Shown here piece by piece: positions 1-5,625 of a stretch of 5,625 nt of DNA. Numbering within the stretch: position 1 is the first letter of the stretch; each line of letters begins with the position of its first letter. Position numbers and translations under genes: made by a program. Location of the stretch: positions 1 through 5,625 of the forward strand of contig CAKZPJ010000183.1 of NCBI GenBank assembly GCA_937138955.1, in the 5' to 3' direction. This stretch comes from an uncultured Flammeovirgaceae bacterium. GTDB taxonomy: Bacteria; Bacteroidota; Bacteroidia; Cytophagales; Cyclobacteriaceae. Under the pieces are notes generated by a model that did no database searches, was not told the origin of the DNA, and saw only the letters and a list, made by a program, of their open reading frames with translations.

Positions 1-165
1 AAACTACTATTGTTTTTAGAGCGTCAGGAGCGAGTCACTTTGAAGCAATTTATGCAGATTGTCAACATTTCTCGCCGCCGGGCACTACGTATCTTGCACC
101 ACCTCACCCGCGAGGGCGCAATTCGTATGCACGAACAAGAGAAGGAACCCTATTATACTTTGTAG
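1..165 (+). CDS. C-terminal fragment of an unidentified protein with a winged-helix-like tail
   Basis: The frame is open from the first base and ends in TAG at 163-165, leaving 54 residues of a gene that starts outside the window. The fragment is rich in Leu, Arg and His and reads like a helix-turn-helix followed by a wing. A helix around FMQIVNISRRRALRIL (residues 18-33) is followed by HHLTREGAIRMHE and a short beta-like end, EPYYTL. That order (helix, basic recognition helix, LxxEGxI turn, strand) is typical of winged-helix DNA-binding or protein-interaction tails. The parent family cannot be named from so little. The gene runs tail-to-tail with the SUMF1-fold gene, 12 bp away, and no obvious terminator lies between them. 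That the stretch is coding is fairly likely; the fold is an inference. Confidence 0.65.
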   Translation, partial: KLLLFLERQERVTLKQFMQIVNISRRRALRILHHLTREGAIRMHEQEKEPYYTL

Positions 166-177
166 TTCACTTGAAAA

Positions 178-981
178 TCACTCGATCTCCATCAATAACC
201 GAAAACCCGAATTTGTGCCACCGCCTGTATCTGGTTCGTGGCCGTTGCGGTTAGCTGAGCGTAATGTGGATGGCTTATTAAACCAACTGCCGCCCCGGTA
301 CACTTTTTTTGTACCCTCAGAAACACCAATGGGATCAAGTGTATCGGCAGAATGATAGCTCGACGACCGCCAGTCCTGACACCACTCCCACACATTTCCA
401 CTCATATCATAGAAGCCCCAGGCATTAGGCTCCTTTAGTCCTATCGGATGGCTACGACCTTCTGAGTAAGGAAATACCCAAGCATATTTTTGGGTCTGCC
501 AACCAGCCGAGTCAGTTCCCCAGTAGAAGCGGGTTTCCGTTCCCGCTCGGCAAGTATACTCCCATTCGGCTTCGGTAGGTAGTCGGAAAGTACCTAGACC
601 TAAAGCGTTTAATTTTTCAATATATCGCTGAGTATCGTTCCAAGATATATTATCTGCCGGGTGAACATCGGAGTCAGGAAAGTTTCTAAATACGGAAGGG
701 TTATCACCCATCACGGACTTCCACTGGGCTTGGGTGAGTTCGTATTTTCCTAGGTAAAAACCCTGACTAATTCTTACTTTTCGTACTGATCCCTCATCGC
801 CGTGCCGCTCTAGTTCTTCAGGGGAGCTTCCCATTAAAAAAGAACCTGAAGGAATGTATAACAGCTCTAGGTCGGTGCCATTGGGTAGTTCAATAGTTAT
901 GCTTCGTTCCTGCGCCTGACTCCGATAAGAAAAAAACAAGGCTGAAAGGGTGATAGTAGTAAGAATAGAAAAATTACTCAT
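178..981 (-). CDS. Secreted SUMF1/FGE-sulfatase-domain protein lacking the catalytic cysteines (downstream paralogue)
   Basis: This 267-residue protein has an N-terminal signal peptide (about residues 1-24, ending SQAQ), so it is probably periplasmic or exported. The rest is one SUMF1 (formylglycine-generating-enzyme, C-type-lectin-like) domain. Family landmarks appear in order: YIPSGSFLMGS (42-52), GKYELTQAQW (78-87), FRLPTEAEWEYTCRAGT (132-148), WGFYDMSGNVWEWCQDW (188-204), YRGGSW (228-233) and terminal GFRLL (259-263). True aerobic FGE needs two cysteines just after the GGS motif. Here that stretch has none, and the only cysteines in the whole protein are C144 and C201. Sulfatase activation is therefore unlikely; a structural or ligand-binding role, as in other bacterial SUMF1-fold proteins, is more plausible. 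It starts with ATG 9 bp after the stop of its paralogue (991-1794), so the two are probably co-transcribed and perhaps translationally coupled. Fold is certain, function unknown. Confidence 0.93.
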   Translation of the reverse strand: MSNFSILTTITLSALFFSYRSQAQERSITIELPNGTDLELLYIPSGSFLMGSSPEELERHGDEGSVRKVRISQGFYLGKYELTQAQWKSVMGDNPSVFRNFPDSDVHPADNISWNDTQRYIEKLNALGLGTFRLPTEAEWEYTCRAGTETRFYWGTDSAGWQTQKYAWVFPYSEGRSHPIGLKEPNAWGFYDMSGNVWEWCQDWRSSSYHSADTLDPIGVSEGTKKVYRGGSWFNKPSTLRSANRNGHEPDTGGGTNSGFRLLMEIE

Positions 982-990
982 AACATCACT

Positions 991-1794
991 TTATTTATCT
1001 TCCCAAACCAAGCGAAAGCCAACAGCCGCGTATGCTTCATCCGGGGCGTGTTTATGGCGATTAGCAGAACGGTGCGCTTCGTAAAAATCGAACCAGCTTC
1101 CTCCGCGGAATACCTTCATTTCTCCCTCGGTAGGCCCCTTCGGATCGGTATGGGGTTCACTGTCGTAGGCTGCGTACCAGTCCTGGCACCATTCCCACAC
1201 GTTGCCGTTCATATCGTACAGACCCCAGGGGTTTGGTTGTTTCGTTCCTACCGGATGGGTTCTGGCAAATGATCGGGAGTTGGCCCAGGTATACTCACTT
1301 TTTCCGTTCGTAGCCATCTTATCGCCCCAAGAGTACGCGGTAGTAGTTCCGGCTCGGCAAGCATACTCCCATTCTGCTTCGGTGGGTAACCGAAAATTCC
1401 CCAGCCCTTTTTTGTTGAGTTGGCTGATGAATATTTGTGCTTGATTCCAGGTAATATACTCTATTGGATGAGAGGGCGAGTCATCAAATATTTGAAAAAT
1501 TGCCGGATTATTCTTCATTACCGCTGTCCATTGAGCCTGAGTCACCTCGTAAATTCCCAGATAAAGTCCTTTCGTAATGACGACATCATGAACCGGAGCC
1601 TCATCCGGCTCGTACATCAGATCATTTGAGTCACTTCCCATCTGGAATCTACCGCCTGAAATAAAGTTAAAGTAGACCGGAGTGTCGGAATTAATCAAAA
1701 TCAGTGTATCATAGTGAGGTGGCACAGCTTGCCCTAACACACTGGTAGAACATATTGTAAACCATATGGATAGAACAACAAAAAGTGGATTCAA
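991..1794 (-). CDS. Secreted SUMF1/FGE-sulfatase-domain protein lacking the catalytic cysteines (upstream paralogue, TTG start)
   Basis: First gene of the minus-strand pair and a clear paralogue of its neighbour, with the same length (267 residues) and architecture. A signal peptide covers about residues 1-23 (hydrophobic core LFVVLSIWFTI, end LGQA). SUMF1 landmarks are FISGGRFQMGS (44-54), GIYEVTQAQW (80-89), FRLPTEAEWEYACRAGT (134-150), WGLYDMNGNVWEWCQDW (190-206), FRGGSW (229-234) and GFRLVW (259-264). In the mature part only C146 and C203 are cysteines, so the FGE active-site pair is absent. The start is TTG at 1792-1794: the frame upstream contains no ATG before an in-frame TAG at 1825-1827, and the first internal Met is residue 52, beyond the signal peptide. 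No Shine-Dalgarno sequence precedes it. Fold and coding status are secure; the exact start is likely but unproven; the role is unknown. Confidence 0.92.
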   Translation of the reverse strand: MNPLFVVLSIWFTICSTSVLGQAVPPHYDTLILINSDTPVYFNFISGGRFQMGSDSNDLMYEPDEAPVHDVVITKGLYLGIYEVTQAQWTAVMKNNPAIFQIFDDSPSHPIEYITWNQAQIFISQLNKKGLGNFRLPTEAEWEYACRAGTTTAYSWGDKMATNGKSEYTWANSRSFARTHPVGTKQPNPWGLYDMNGNVWEWCQDWYAAYDSEPHTDPKGPTEGEMKVFRGGSWFDFYEAHRSANRHKHAPDEAYAAVGFRLVWEDK

Positions 1795-1925
1795 AGAAGA
1801 AGTAGTAAGGTTGGTAGAATTTGACTAATAACAACAAGATACGAAAGGCATTGCTAATTACCTTCTCTTTTACATCCGTAAATATTTTGTAACTTAGAGA
1901 AATAACCTAAAATAATCTCTTTCCT
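1795..1925. promoter_or_regulatory. Divergent intergenic region, probable promoters for both flanking transcription units
   Basis: This 131-bp AT-rich gap lies between the minus-strand SUMF1 pair and the plus-strand oxidoreductase, so it must serve both directions. On the plus strand TATTTTG at 1883-1889 resembles the Bacteroidota -7 element (TAnnTTTG, one T short), about 37 bp before the ATG. No convincing TTTG -33 element sits at the proper spacing. On the minus strand a similar TATCTTG occurs, also without a clear partner. No operator-like inverted repeat or riboswitch was recognised. Promoter function follows from the gene arrangement; the individual boxes are weak. Confidence 0.4.
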
Positions 1926-3233
1926 ATGAATAATTCTCCTCAAAACGAGTCTCGTCGTCGATTTATCAAAAATACTGGTTCCGCTGTGGTAGGTGGTAGC
2001 TTGGCTATTCCCATGATTAATACGATGCCCACTTTTGCGAAAGGAAATGCCGACACTTTAAAAGTTGGCCTGATCGGTTGCGGTGGTCGGGGCACTGGAG
2101 CTGCTAATCAAGCGATGAAAGCCGACCCTAATGTAAAGTTGGTAGCAATGGCGGATGCTTTTGAAGATCGGCTTCAATCTAGTATGGAGAATTTGAAGAA
2201 AGGGCACGGTGATAAAGTGCAGGTTGACCCAGAGCATCAGTTTATCGGCTTTGACGCTTTTCAGAAATTGATTGATAGCGATGTGGATGTTGTGCTGCTA
2301 GCCACTCCTCCCGGTTTTCGTCCTCAGCACCTCACGGCGGCAGTAGAAGCAAAAAAGCATGTATTTGCGGAAAAACCAGTGGCGGTAGATGGCCCGGGTA
2401 TTCGTCAGGTGATGGCCGCGGCCAAAAAAGCAAAAGAAAACAATACTGCAGTGATGTCAGGTTTTTGCTGGCGTTATCACGAGCCTAAGCGGGCTGCTTT
2501 CGGTAAGATTCTGGATGGAGCGGTAGGTAATATTGGCACGGTGTACAATACGTACAATACTGGAACTTTGTGGTCTAAGGAACGGCAACCCGAATGGACT
2601 GAGATGGAATATCAATTGCGTAACTGGTTGTACTACAAGTGGCTATCCGGCGATCATATTACTGAGCAAGCAGTACATAGTCTGGACATGATGTCCTGGG
2701 CTCTGAGTGATAAGCAGCCGATGAGTGCTATGGGAACTGGTGGTCGCCAGGTGCGTACCGATGATAAATACGGTCATATCTACGATCACTTTGCCATTGT
2801 ATACGATTATGGTGACGGGCAGAAAGGTATTCATATGAGTCGACAGCAATTCAACTGTGCGAATAGCTACTCAGTAGAAGTATCGGGCGATCAGGGTCAC
2901 GCCACAGTAGATTGTATAAAAGGAGTACACGAAATCAAAGGCAACGAAAAATGGCGTTACCGAGGTGAAAGCAACGATATGTACCAAACCGAGCACGACG
3001 AACTGTTTGCCTCTATCCGTAATGGTTCGCCAGTGAACGATGGTGATTTTATGGCGCAAAGCACTCTGCTTGCCATAATGGGTCGTATGGCAGCTTACAC
3101 CGGACAAATAGTTACCTACGATGAAGCCCTTAATTCTCAAGAAAAACTAGGCCCAGAAAACTACAGTTGGGATATGGAGTATCCAGTAGCCGCAGTGCCT
3201 ATGCCCGGTATTCAAGATGGAGTGGGAAGATAA
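1926..3233 (+). CDS. Tat-exported Gfo/Idh/MocA-family NAD(P)-dependent oxidoreductase
   Basis: This 435-residue protein is an oxidoreductase of the Gfo/Idh/MocA family, which oxidises or reduces hydroxyls of sugars, cyclitols and related compounds using tightly bound NAD(P). It opens with a twin-arginine leader, SRRRFIK (9-15), then a mildly hydrophobic stretch to about A38. This points to export of a folded, cofactor-loaded enzyme. The Rossmann domain starts with KVGLIGCGGRG (46-56), with D77 at the end of the second strand as likely ribose ligand. It continues with VVLLATPP (122-129) and the hallmark EKPVAVD (149-155), whose Lys is normally catalytic. The C-terminal alpha/beta domain contains GFCWRYH (179-185) and GDHITEQAVHSLDMM (242-256), where the His and Asp match usual active-site positions. 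The ATG at 1926 is chosen because it retains the whole Tat signal. The TIM-barrel gene lies 161 bp downstream on the same strand and is the probable partner. Family is certain; substrate is not. Confidence 0.96.
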   Translation: MNNSPQNESRRRFIKNTGSAVVGGSLAIPMINTMPTFAKGNADTLKVGLIGCGGRGTGAANQAMKADPNVKLVAMADAFEDRLQSSMENLKKGHGDKVQVDPEHQFIGFDAFQKLIDSDVDVVLLATPPGFRPQHLTAAVEAKKHVFAEKPVAVDGPGIRQVMAAAKKAKENNTAVMSGFCWRYHEPKRAAFGKILDGAVGNIGTVYNTYNTGTLWSKERQPEWTEMEYQLRNWLYYKWLSGDHITEQAVHSLDMMSWALSDKQPMSAMGTGGRQVRTDDKYGHIYDHFAIVYDYGDGQKGIHMSRQQFNCANSYSVEVSGDQGHATVDCIKGVHEIKGNEKWRYRGESNDMYQTEHDELFASIRNGSPVNDGDFMAQSTLLAIMGRMAAYTGQIVTYDEALNSQEKLGPENYSWDMEYPVAAVPMPGIQDGVGR

Positions 3234-3245
3234 CCAAAAAATCGA

Positions 3246-3279
3246 GGGTAAAAGGTAGATGGTTAAAAGTGCAAAAGTG
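3246..3279 (+). repeat. Left array of degenerate GGTNAAA heptad repeats
   Basis: Four and a half units follow one another on the plus strand: GGTAAAA (3247-3253), GGTAGAT (3254-3260), GGTTAAAA (3261-3268), GTGCAAAA (3269-3276) and GTG. Units are 7 or 8 bp long. The array starts 13 bp after the oxidoreductase stop codon. It is the same repeat as the longer array at 3318-3387 but in the opposite orientation. The repeat pattern is directly visible; its role is unknown. Confidence 0.75.
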
Positions 3280-3317
3280 TTTATGCTTCTACCTGTTTTG
3301 GGTCTATACAATAGAAA

Positions 3318-3387
3318 CCCTTTAGCCATTTGCCCTTTACCTTTCCACCTTGTACCCTTGACCTTTTTACCCTTCACCTCTACCTTT
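3318..3387 (-). repeat. Right array of degenerate heptad repeats, inverted relative to the left array
   Basis: About nine units of 6-8 bp ending in CC run up to 7 bp before the next start codon. Read on the plus strand they are TTTAGCC, ATTTGCC, CTTTACC, TTTCCACC, TTGTACC, CTTGACC, TTTTTACC, CTTCACC and TCTACC. On the minus strand this is a GGTNAAA tandem. TCTACCTTT at 3379-3387 is the exact reverse complement of AAAGGTAGA at 3251-3259 in the left array, and TTTTTACCC (3365-3373) can pair with GGGTAAAA (3246-3253). The leader RNA could therefore fold into a long imperfect hairpin. The unit structure is seen; any regulatory or terminator function is inferred. Confidence 0.75.
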
Positions 3388-3394
3388 CCAATCT

Positions 3395-4291
3395 ATGCTT
3401 CGAAGAAATTTTATTAAAATTAGTGGGGCTACGCTGGCATCAGCTCCGTTATTTCCTATGGCTTCACCGTTCAATTCGACTCCTATGCTCAATATCAAAA
3501 AATGCCTAAAATATAGTATGGTCGATGCGCCTGGGTCGGTGTTAGATCACTTTCGAATGTTGAAAGAGATTGGCTTTGATGGGGTAGAGATGGACTCGCC
3601 CAGTGATATTAATATTGACGAAGTATTGGCCGCTAAAGAAGCAACCGGACTAGAAATTCCGGGCGTGATTAATTCCGCTCACTGGAAAATACCATTGTCT
3701 GATCCTGACTCCAGTGTACGAGCTAAATGTGTAGAAGCTTCTAAAACTGCCTTGCGCGATTGTCAACGCTACGGCGGCACCACAATGCTACTGGTACCGG
3801 GTGTGGTAAATGATAAGATTAGTTACGCTGATGCTTATCGTCGTTCACAAGAAGAAATTCGTAAGCTACTCCCGATAGCCGAAGAAACCGGAGTGAAAAT
3901 CGCTATTGAGAATGTGTGGAACAATATGCTGATTAGCCCACTGGAAGCGGCTCGATTTATTGATGAGTTCGATAACCCGATGATTGGTTGGTACTTTGAC
4001 GTGGGAAATATTGTTCGCTACGGCTGGCCCGAGCACTGGATTGAAGCACTAGGCGACCGAATTATGAAGCTAGATATTAAAGAATACAGCCGCAAAAAGC
4101 AGCAGGAAGAAGGCATCTGGAAAGGCTTTGATGTGGAACTGATGGAGGGTGACTGTAACTGGCCGGAGGTTAATAAAGCCTTAGATAAGATCGGATATGA
4201 AGGTTGGGCTTCCGCCGAAGTGAAAGGTGGTGGTCGGGAACGCCTACAAACAATTTCTCAGAAAATGGATGCTATTTTTGGTCTCGTCTAA
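3395..4291 (+). CDS. Sugar phosphate isomerase/epimerase-like TIM-barrel protein with Tat-type leader
   Basis: This 298-residue protein belongs to the xylose isomerase-like / AP-endonuclease-2 TIM-barrel superfamily, metal-dependent enzymes that isomerise, epimerise or eliminate keto-sugars. Its leader, RRNFIK (3-8) plus a hydrophobic segment to about residue 24, looks like a Tat signal. Barrel landmarks are GFDGVEMDSP (60-69), GVINSAHW (90-97), MLLVPG (131-136), IAIENVWNN (169-177), GWYFDVGN (198-205), IMKLDIKEY (223-231), EGDCNWPEV (251-259) and GWASAEVKGG (270-279). By analogy with tagatose/psicose 3-epimerases the metal ligands would be E172, D202, position 227 and E275. Position 227 is Asp where those enzymes have His, which appears to be a subfamily trait because the rest of the motif is intact. 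The ATG at 3395 is needed to keep the leader. It follows the Gfo/Idh gene across a repeat-filled spacer, so joint keto-sugar metabolism is the best inference. Substrate unknown. Confidence 0.94.
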   Translation: MLRRNFIKISGATLASAPLFPMASPFNSTPMLNIKKCLKYSMVDAPGSVLDHFRMLKEIGFDGVEMDSPSDINIDEVLAAKEATGLEIPGVINSAHWKIPLSDPDSSVRAKCVEASKTALRDCQRYGGTTMLLVPGVVNDKISYADAYRRSQEEIRKLLPIAEETGVKIAIENVWNNMLISPLEAARFIDEFDNPMIGWYFDVGNIVRYGWPEHWIEALGDRIMKLDIKEYSRKKQQEEGIWKGFDVELMEGDCNWPEVNKALDKIGYEGWASAEVKGGGRERLQTISQKMDAIFGLV

Positions 4292-4478
4292 TAGTCTAAT
4301 TCTTCTTTTTTTGTTTCCGATTCTCAATATTTAACTTTTATCTAGTAGAATATCTGGTCAAAATATTATCAATACGGCAAATATATAAAAGAAAATAGCG
4401 AATTATTATTCAAATTTGAAAAAAACATGCTATTATTGGGATTGCATTAAAATACATCACTACAAACGTAACGTATCT
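4292..4478. promoter_or_regulatory. AT-rich intergenic region, probable promoter of the peptidase-like gene
   Basis: This 187-bp stretch is strongly AT-rich. CAAATTTG at 4411-4418 matches the Bacteroidota -7 box TAnnTTTG except for its first base and lies about 60 bp before the chosen ATG. No good -33 TTTG is present at the expected spacing. A pyrimidine/T-rich tract at about 4301-4315 follows the TIM-barrel gene, but no GC-rich stem precedes it, so it is not a standard intrinsic terminator. An independent promoter is likely from the gap length and composition; the exact site is a guess. Confidence 0.3.
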
Positions 4479-5606
4479 ATGAGAAACATTTTTACAGATT
4501 TATTTCGTAAACCTTCAATGTTACTAGCTTTAATTATAGCTAGTACTACTGCTTTCGCTCAACAGCAAGTAACTTCTCCGGGTGTAGTTAGTCAACTAAC
4601 GCTTGATAGCGAAGGGAGGATCAAGTGTGAATTGCACGCGCATGATGCTATTTCTCAAGAGCATCACAGTACTACTCAAAACGCAAGATTTGAAAATGCT
4701 AAGAAAGGAAAGTCTAAGAAGAAAAATAGGGGTGGGGCAACCATCAATATCAGTATCTTCAATTTCGATCCTACGTTTTCTCAGGTTAACCAAGCTTCGG
4801 CTGCTTTTGCTTCAGCAATTGAGATTTGGTCATCTAACCTACAGTCTGACGTACCCATCGAGGTGGCTTTAGTATTTCAACCATTAGATGATGGCGTTTT
4901 GGGCTCAGCTGGCCCTACGTTCATTTTTAGAGATTCACCCGGTTTGGAAAGAGGAACTTGGTACGGAAACGCGCTAGCTGACAAATTATCTGGGGAGGAT
5001 CTTTCTCCGGGCGAATTTGATATCATTGCTCGTTTCAGTACAGTATTCCCCAACTGGTATTTTGGTACCGATGCTAATACTCCTGCCGATGACTTCGATT
5101 TCCGCACCGTAGTGCTGCATGAATTGTGTCATGGACTGGGATATTTTGGTTCTATGTTCGTGGACAATGCTACAGGAGTAGGTGATTGGGGCTTCGGTAT
5201 TCCTGATGAGAACGGTGTATTCTTTCCTGCTATTTACGACCGATTAATGTTAGACCGTAATGGAAAGCAACTCATCAAAGAAAATAAGTTTCCTAACTTC
5301 AGCACTGAGCTAGGGGAGGCTTTACTAACTGGCCCTATATTAGCACGTGGTGCCAGAATTAATAAAGCAACTAACGGAAAAGGGATGCCAACATTTACTA
5401 CCCTTGACTCTGATGTTTTTGGTGATATTCCAGGGTTTACTGATATATGGTTACCTGGATCCAGTTATTCTCACCAAGATTTTGTTACTTATGCGGGTAC
5501 TCCAGAGGGGTTAATGCCCGCTTTTTGCGCCTTTTTCATTAACTCACCTGCGGCAGATTTGTCTGATTCAATATCTTTGTCTATGAACGGGATGTTGTTT
5601 TTTTGA
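4479..5606 (+). CDS. Secreted HEXXH zinc-metallopeptidase-like protein, C-terminal end possibly frameshifted
   Basis: Starting at ATG 4479 gives 375 residues with a good signal peptide (about 1-28: basic start, core MLLALIIASTTAF, end AFAQ). The same frame extends upstream to a TTG at 4416, but that would place 21 polar, Cys/His-containing residues before the signal, so the ATG is preferred. A Lys-rich linker, KKGKSKKKNR (75-84), precedes the catalytic-like domain. HELCHGLGY (214-222) is an HEXXH zinc motif, with H214 and H218 as ligands and E215 as general base. The metzincin third ligand (position 224) is Gly, so the third ligand is probably farther on; H332 in SSYSHQDF is a candidate, as in leishmanolysin-like enzymes. 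PEGLMPAF (342-349) resembles the NSLMTP-type motif near the end of this Bacteroidota family, which usually finishes in a D-[ML]-G-W segment. Here the end is SMNGMLFF at a T7 tract, with no visible type IX sorting domain. Probable extracellular or periplasmic protease; substrate unknown. Confidence 0.85.
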   Translation: MRNIFTDLFRKPSMLLALIIASTTAFAQQQVTSPGVVSQLTLDSEGRIKCELHAHDAISQEHHSTTQNARFENAKKGKSKKKNRGGATINISIFNFDPTFSQVNQASAAFASAIEIWSSNLQSDVPIEVALVFQPLDDGVLGSAGPTFIFRDSPGLERGTWYGNALADKLSGEDLSPGEFDIIARFSTVFPNWYFGTDANTPADDFDFRTVVLHELCHGLGYFGSMFVDNATGVGDWGFGIPDENGVFFPAIYDRLMLDRNGKQLIKENKFPNFSTELGEALLTGPILARGARINKATNGKGMPTFTTLDSDVFGDIPGFTDIWLPGSSYSHQDFVTYAGTPEGLMPAFCAFFINSPAADLSDSISLSMNGMLFF

Positions 5607-5625
5607 AAATAGCTGCGCGCAGATT

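Noticed and set aside
59..355. 98-codon plus-strand open frame overlapping the first gene fragment and the end of the SUMF1 gene
   Set aside because: It is out of frame with the more convincing winged-helix tail ending at 165, and over 178-355 it lies antisense to strongly conserved SUMF1 codons; its protein has no recognisable features.
178..981. Annotation as a genuine formylglycine-generating enzyme (sulfatase activator)
   Set aside because: The active-site cysteine pair after GGSW is missing and no sulfatase gene is in the window.
2542..2562. Short direct repeat GTACAATAC twice within the oxidoreductase gene
   Set aside because: It encodes the in-frame YNTYNTG segment of the protein and is most simply a coding coincidence.
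3147..3377. Minus-strand open frame giving a Lys/Gly-rich peptide (KGKKVKGTRWKGKG)
   Set aside because: The peptide is simply the translation of the heptad-repeat array and then runs antisense into the oxidoreductase; low complexity, no start context.
3246..3387. CRISPR array
   Set aside because: Units are 6-8 bp with no spacers of constant length, and no cas gene is present.
4292..4320. Intrinsic terminator after the TIM-barrel gene
   Set aside because: There is a T-rich run (about 4301-4315) but no GC-rich inverted repeat just before it.
4416..4478. Upstream TTG extension of the peptidase-like protein by 21 residues
   Set aside because: The added residues (MKKTCYYWDCIKIHHYK...) would displace the signal peptide from the N-terminus, and the CAAATTTG promoter-like box overlaps the TTG.

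Overview
The window looks like chromosomal DNA from a Bacteroidota species, probably a marine or environmental Cytophagales-type bacterium. This is an inference from gene content: Tat-exported Gfo/Idh/MocA oxidoreductases and sugar isomerase-like proteins, SUMF1-domain secreted proteins, and a secreted HEXXH protease of a type common in that phylum. Moderate-to-low GC, A-rich leaders and the absence of clear Shine-Dalgarno sites fit as well. No rRNA, tRNA, CRISPR array, transposase or phage gene was seen.

Layout. (1) Bases 1-165 hold the C-terminal end of a plus-strand gene with a winged-helix-like tail. (2) Two minus-strand genes (991-1794, then 178-981) form a compact operon of paralogous secreted SUMF1/FGE-fold proteins. 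Each is 267 residues, they are 9 bp apart, and they run tail-to-tail into the first gene. (3) A 131-bp divergent intergenic region (1795-1925) separates them from (4) a plus-strand Gfo/Idh/MocA oxidoreductase with a twin-arginine signal (1926-3233). (5) A 161-bp spacer (3234-3394) is almost filled by a degenerate 7-bp repeat in two opposing arrays. (6) Next is a Tat-signal-bearing TIM-barrel sugar isomerase/epimerase-like protein (3395-4291). (7) After an AT-rich gap comes a secreted zinc-metallopeptidase-like protein (start best placed at 4479, stop at 5606), whose reading frame closes right after a run of seven T.

How the genes may work together. The oxidoreductase and TIM-barrel protein are the natural functional pair: both carry Tat-type leaders and lie in the same direction. 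Family knowledge suggests extracytoplasmic sugar or cyclitol chemistry, with NAD(P)-linked oxidation followed by isomerisation, epimerisation or elimination of a keto-sugar. The substrate cannot be read from the sequence. The two SUMF1-fold proteins lack the cysteine pair of true formylglycine-generating enzymes, so they are unlikely to be sulfatase activators despite the usual database label.

The most unusual non-coding signal is the inverted heptad-repeat spacer just before the TIM-barrel gene. The other points worth checking are the T7 stop at the end of the peptidase and the TTG-only start of the upstream SUMF1 gene. I see no clear evidence of a wholly new defence or mobile system.
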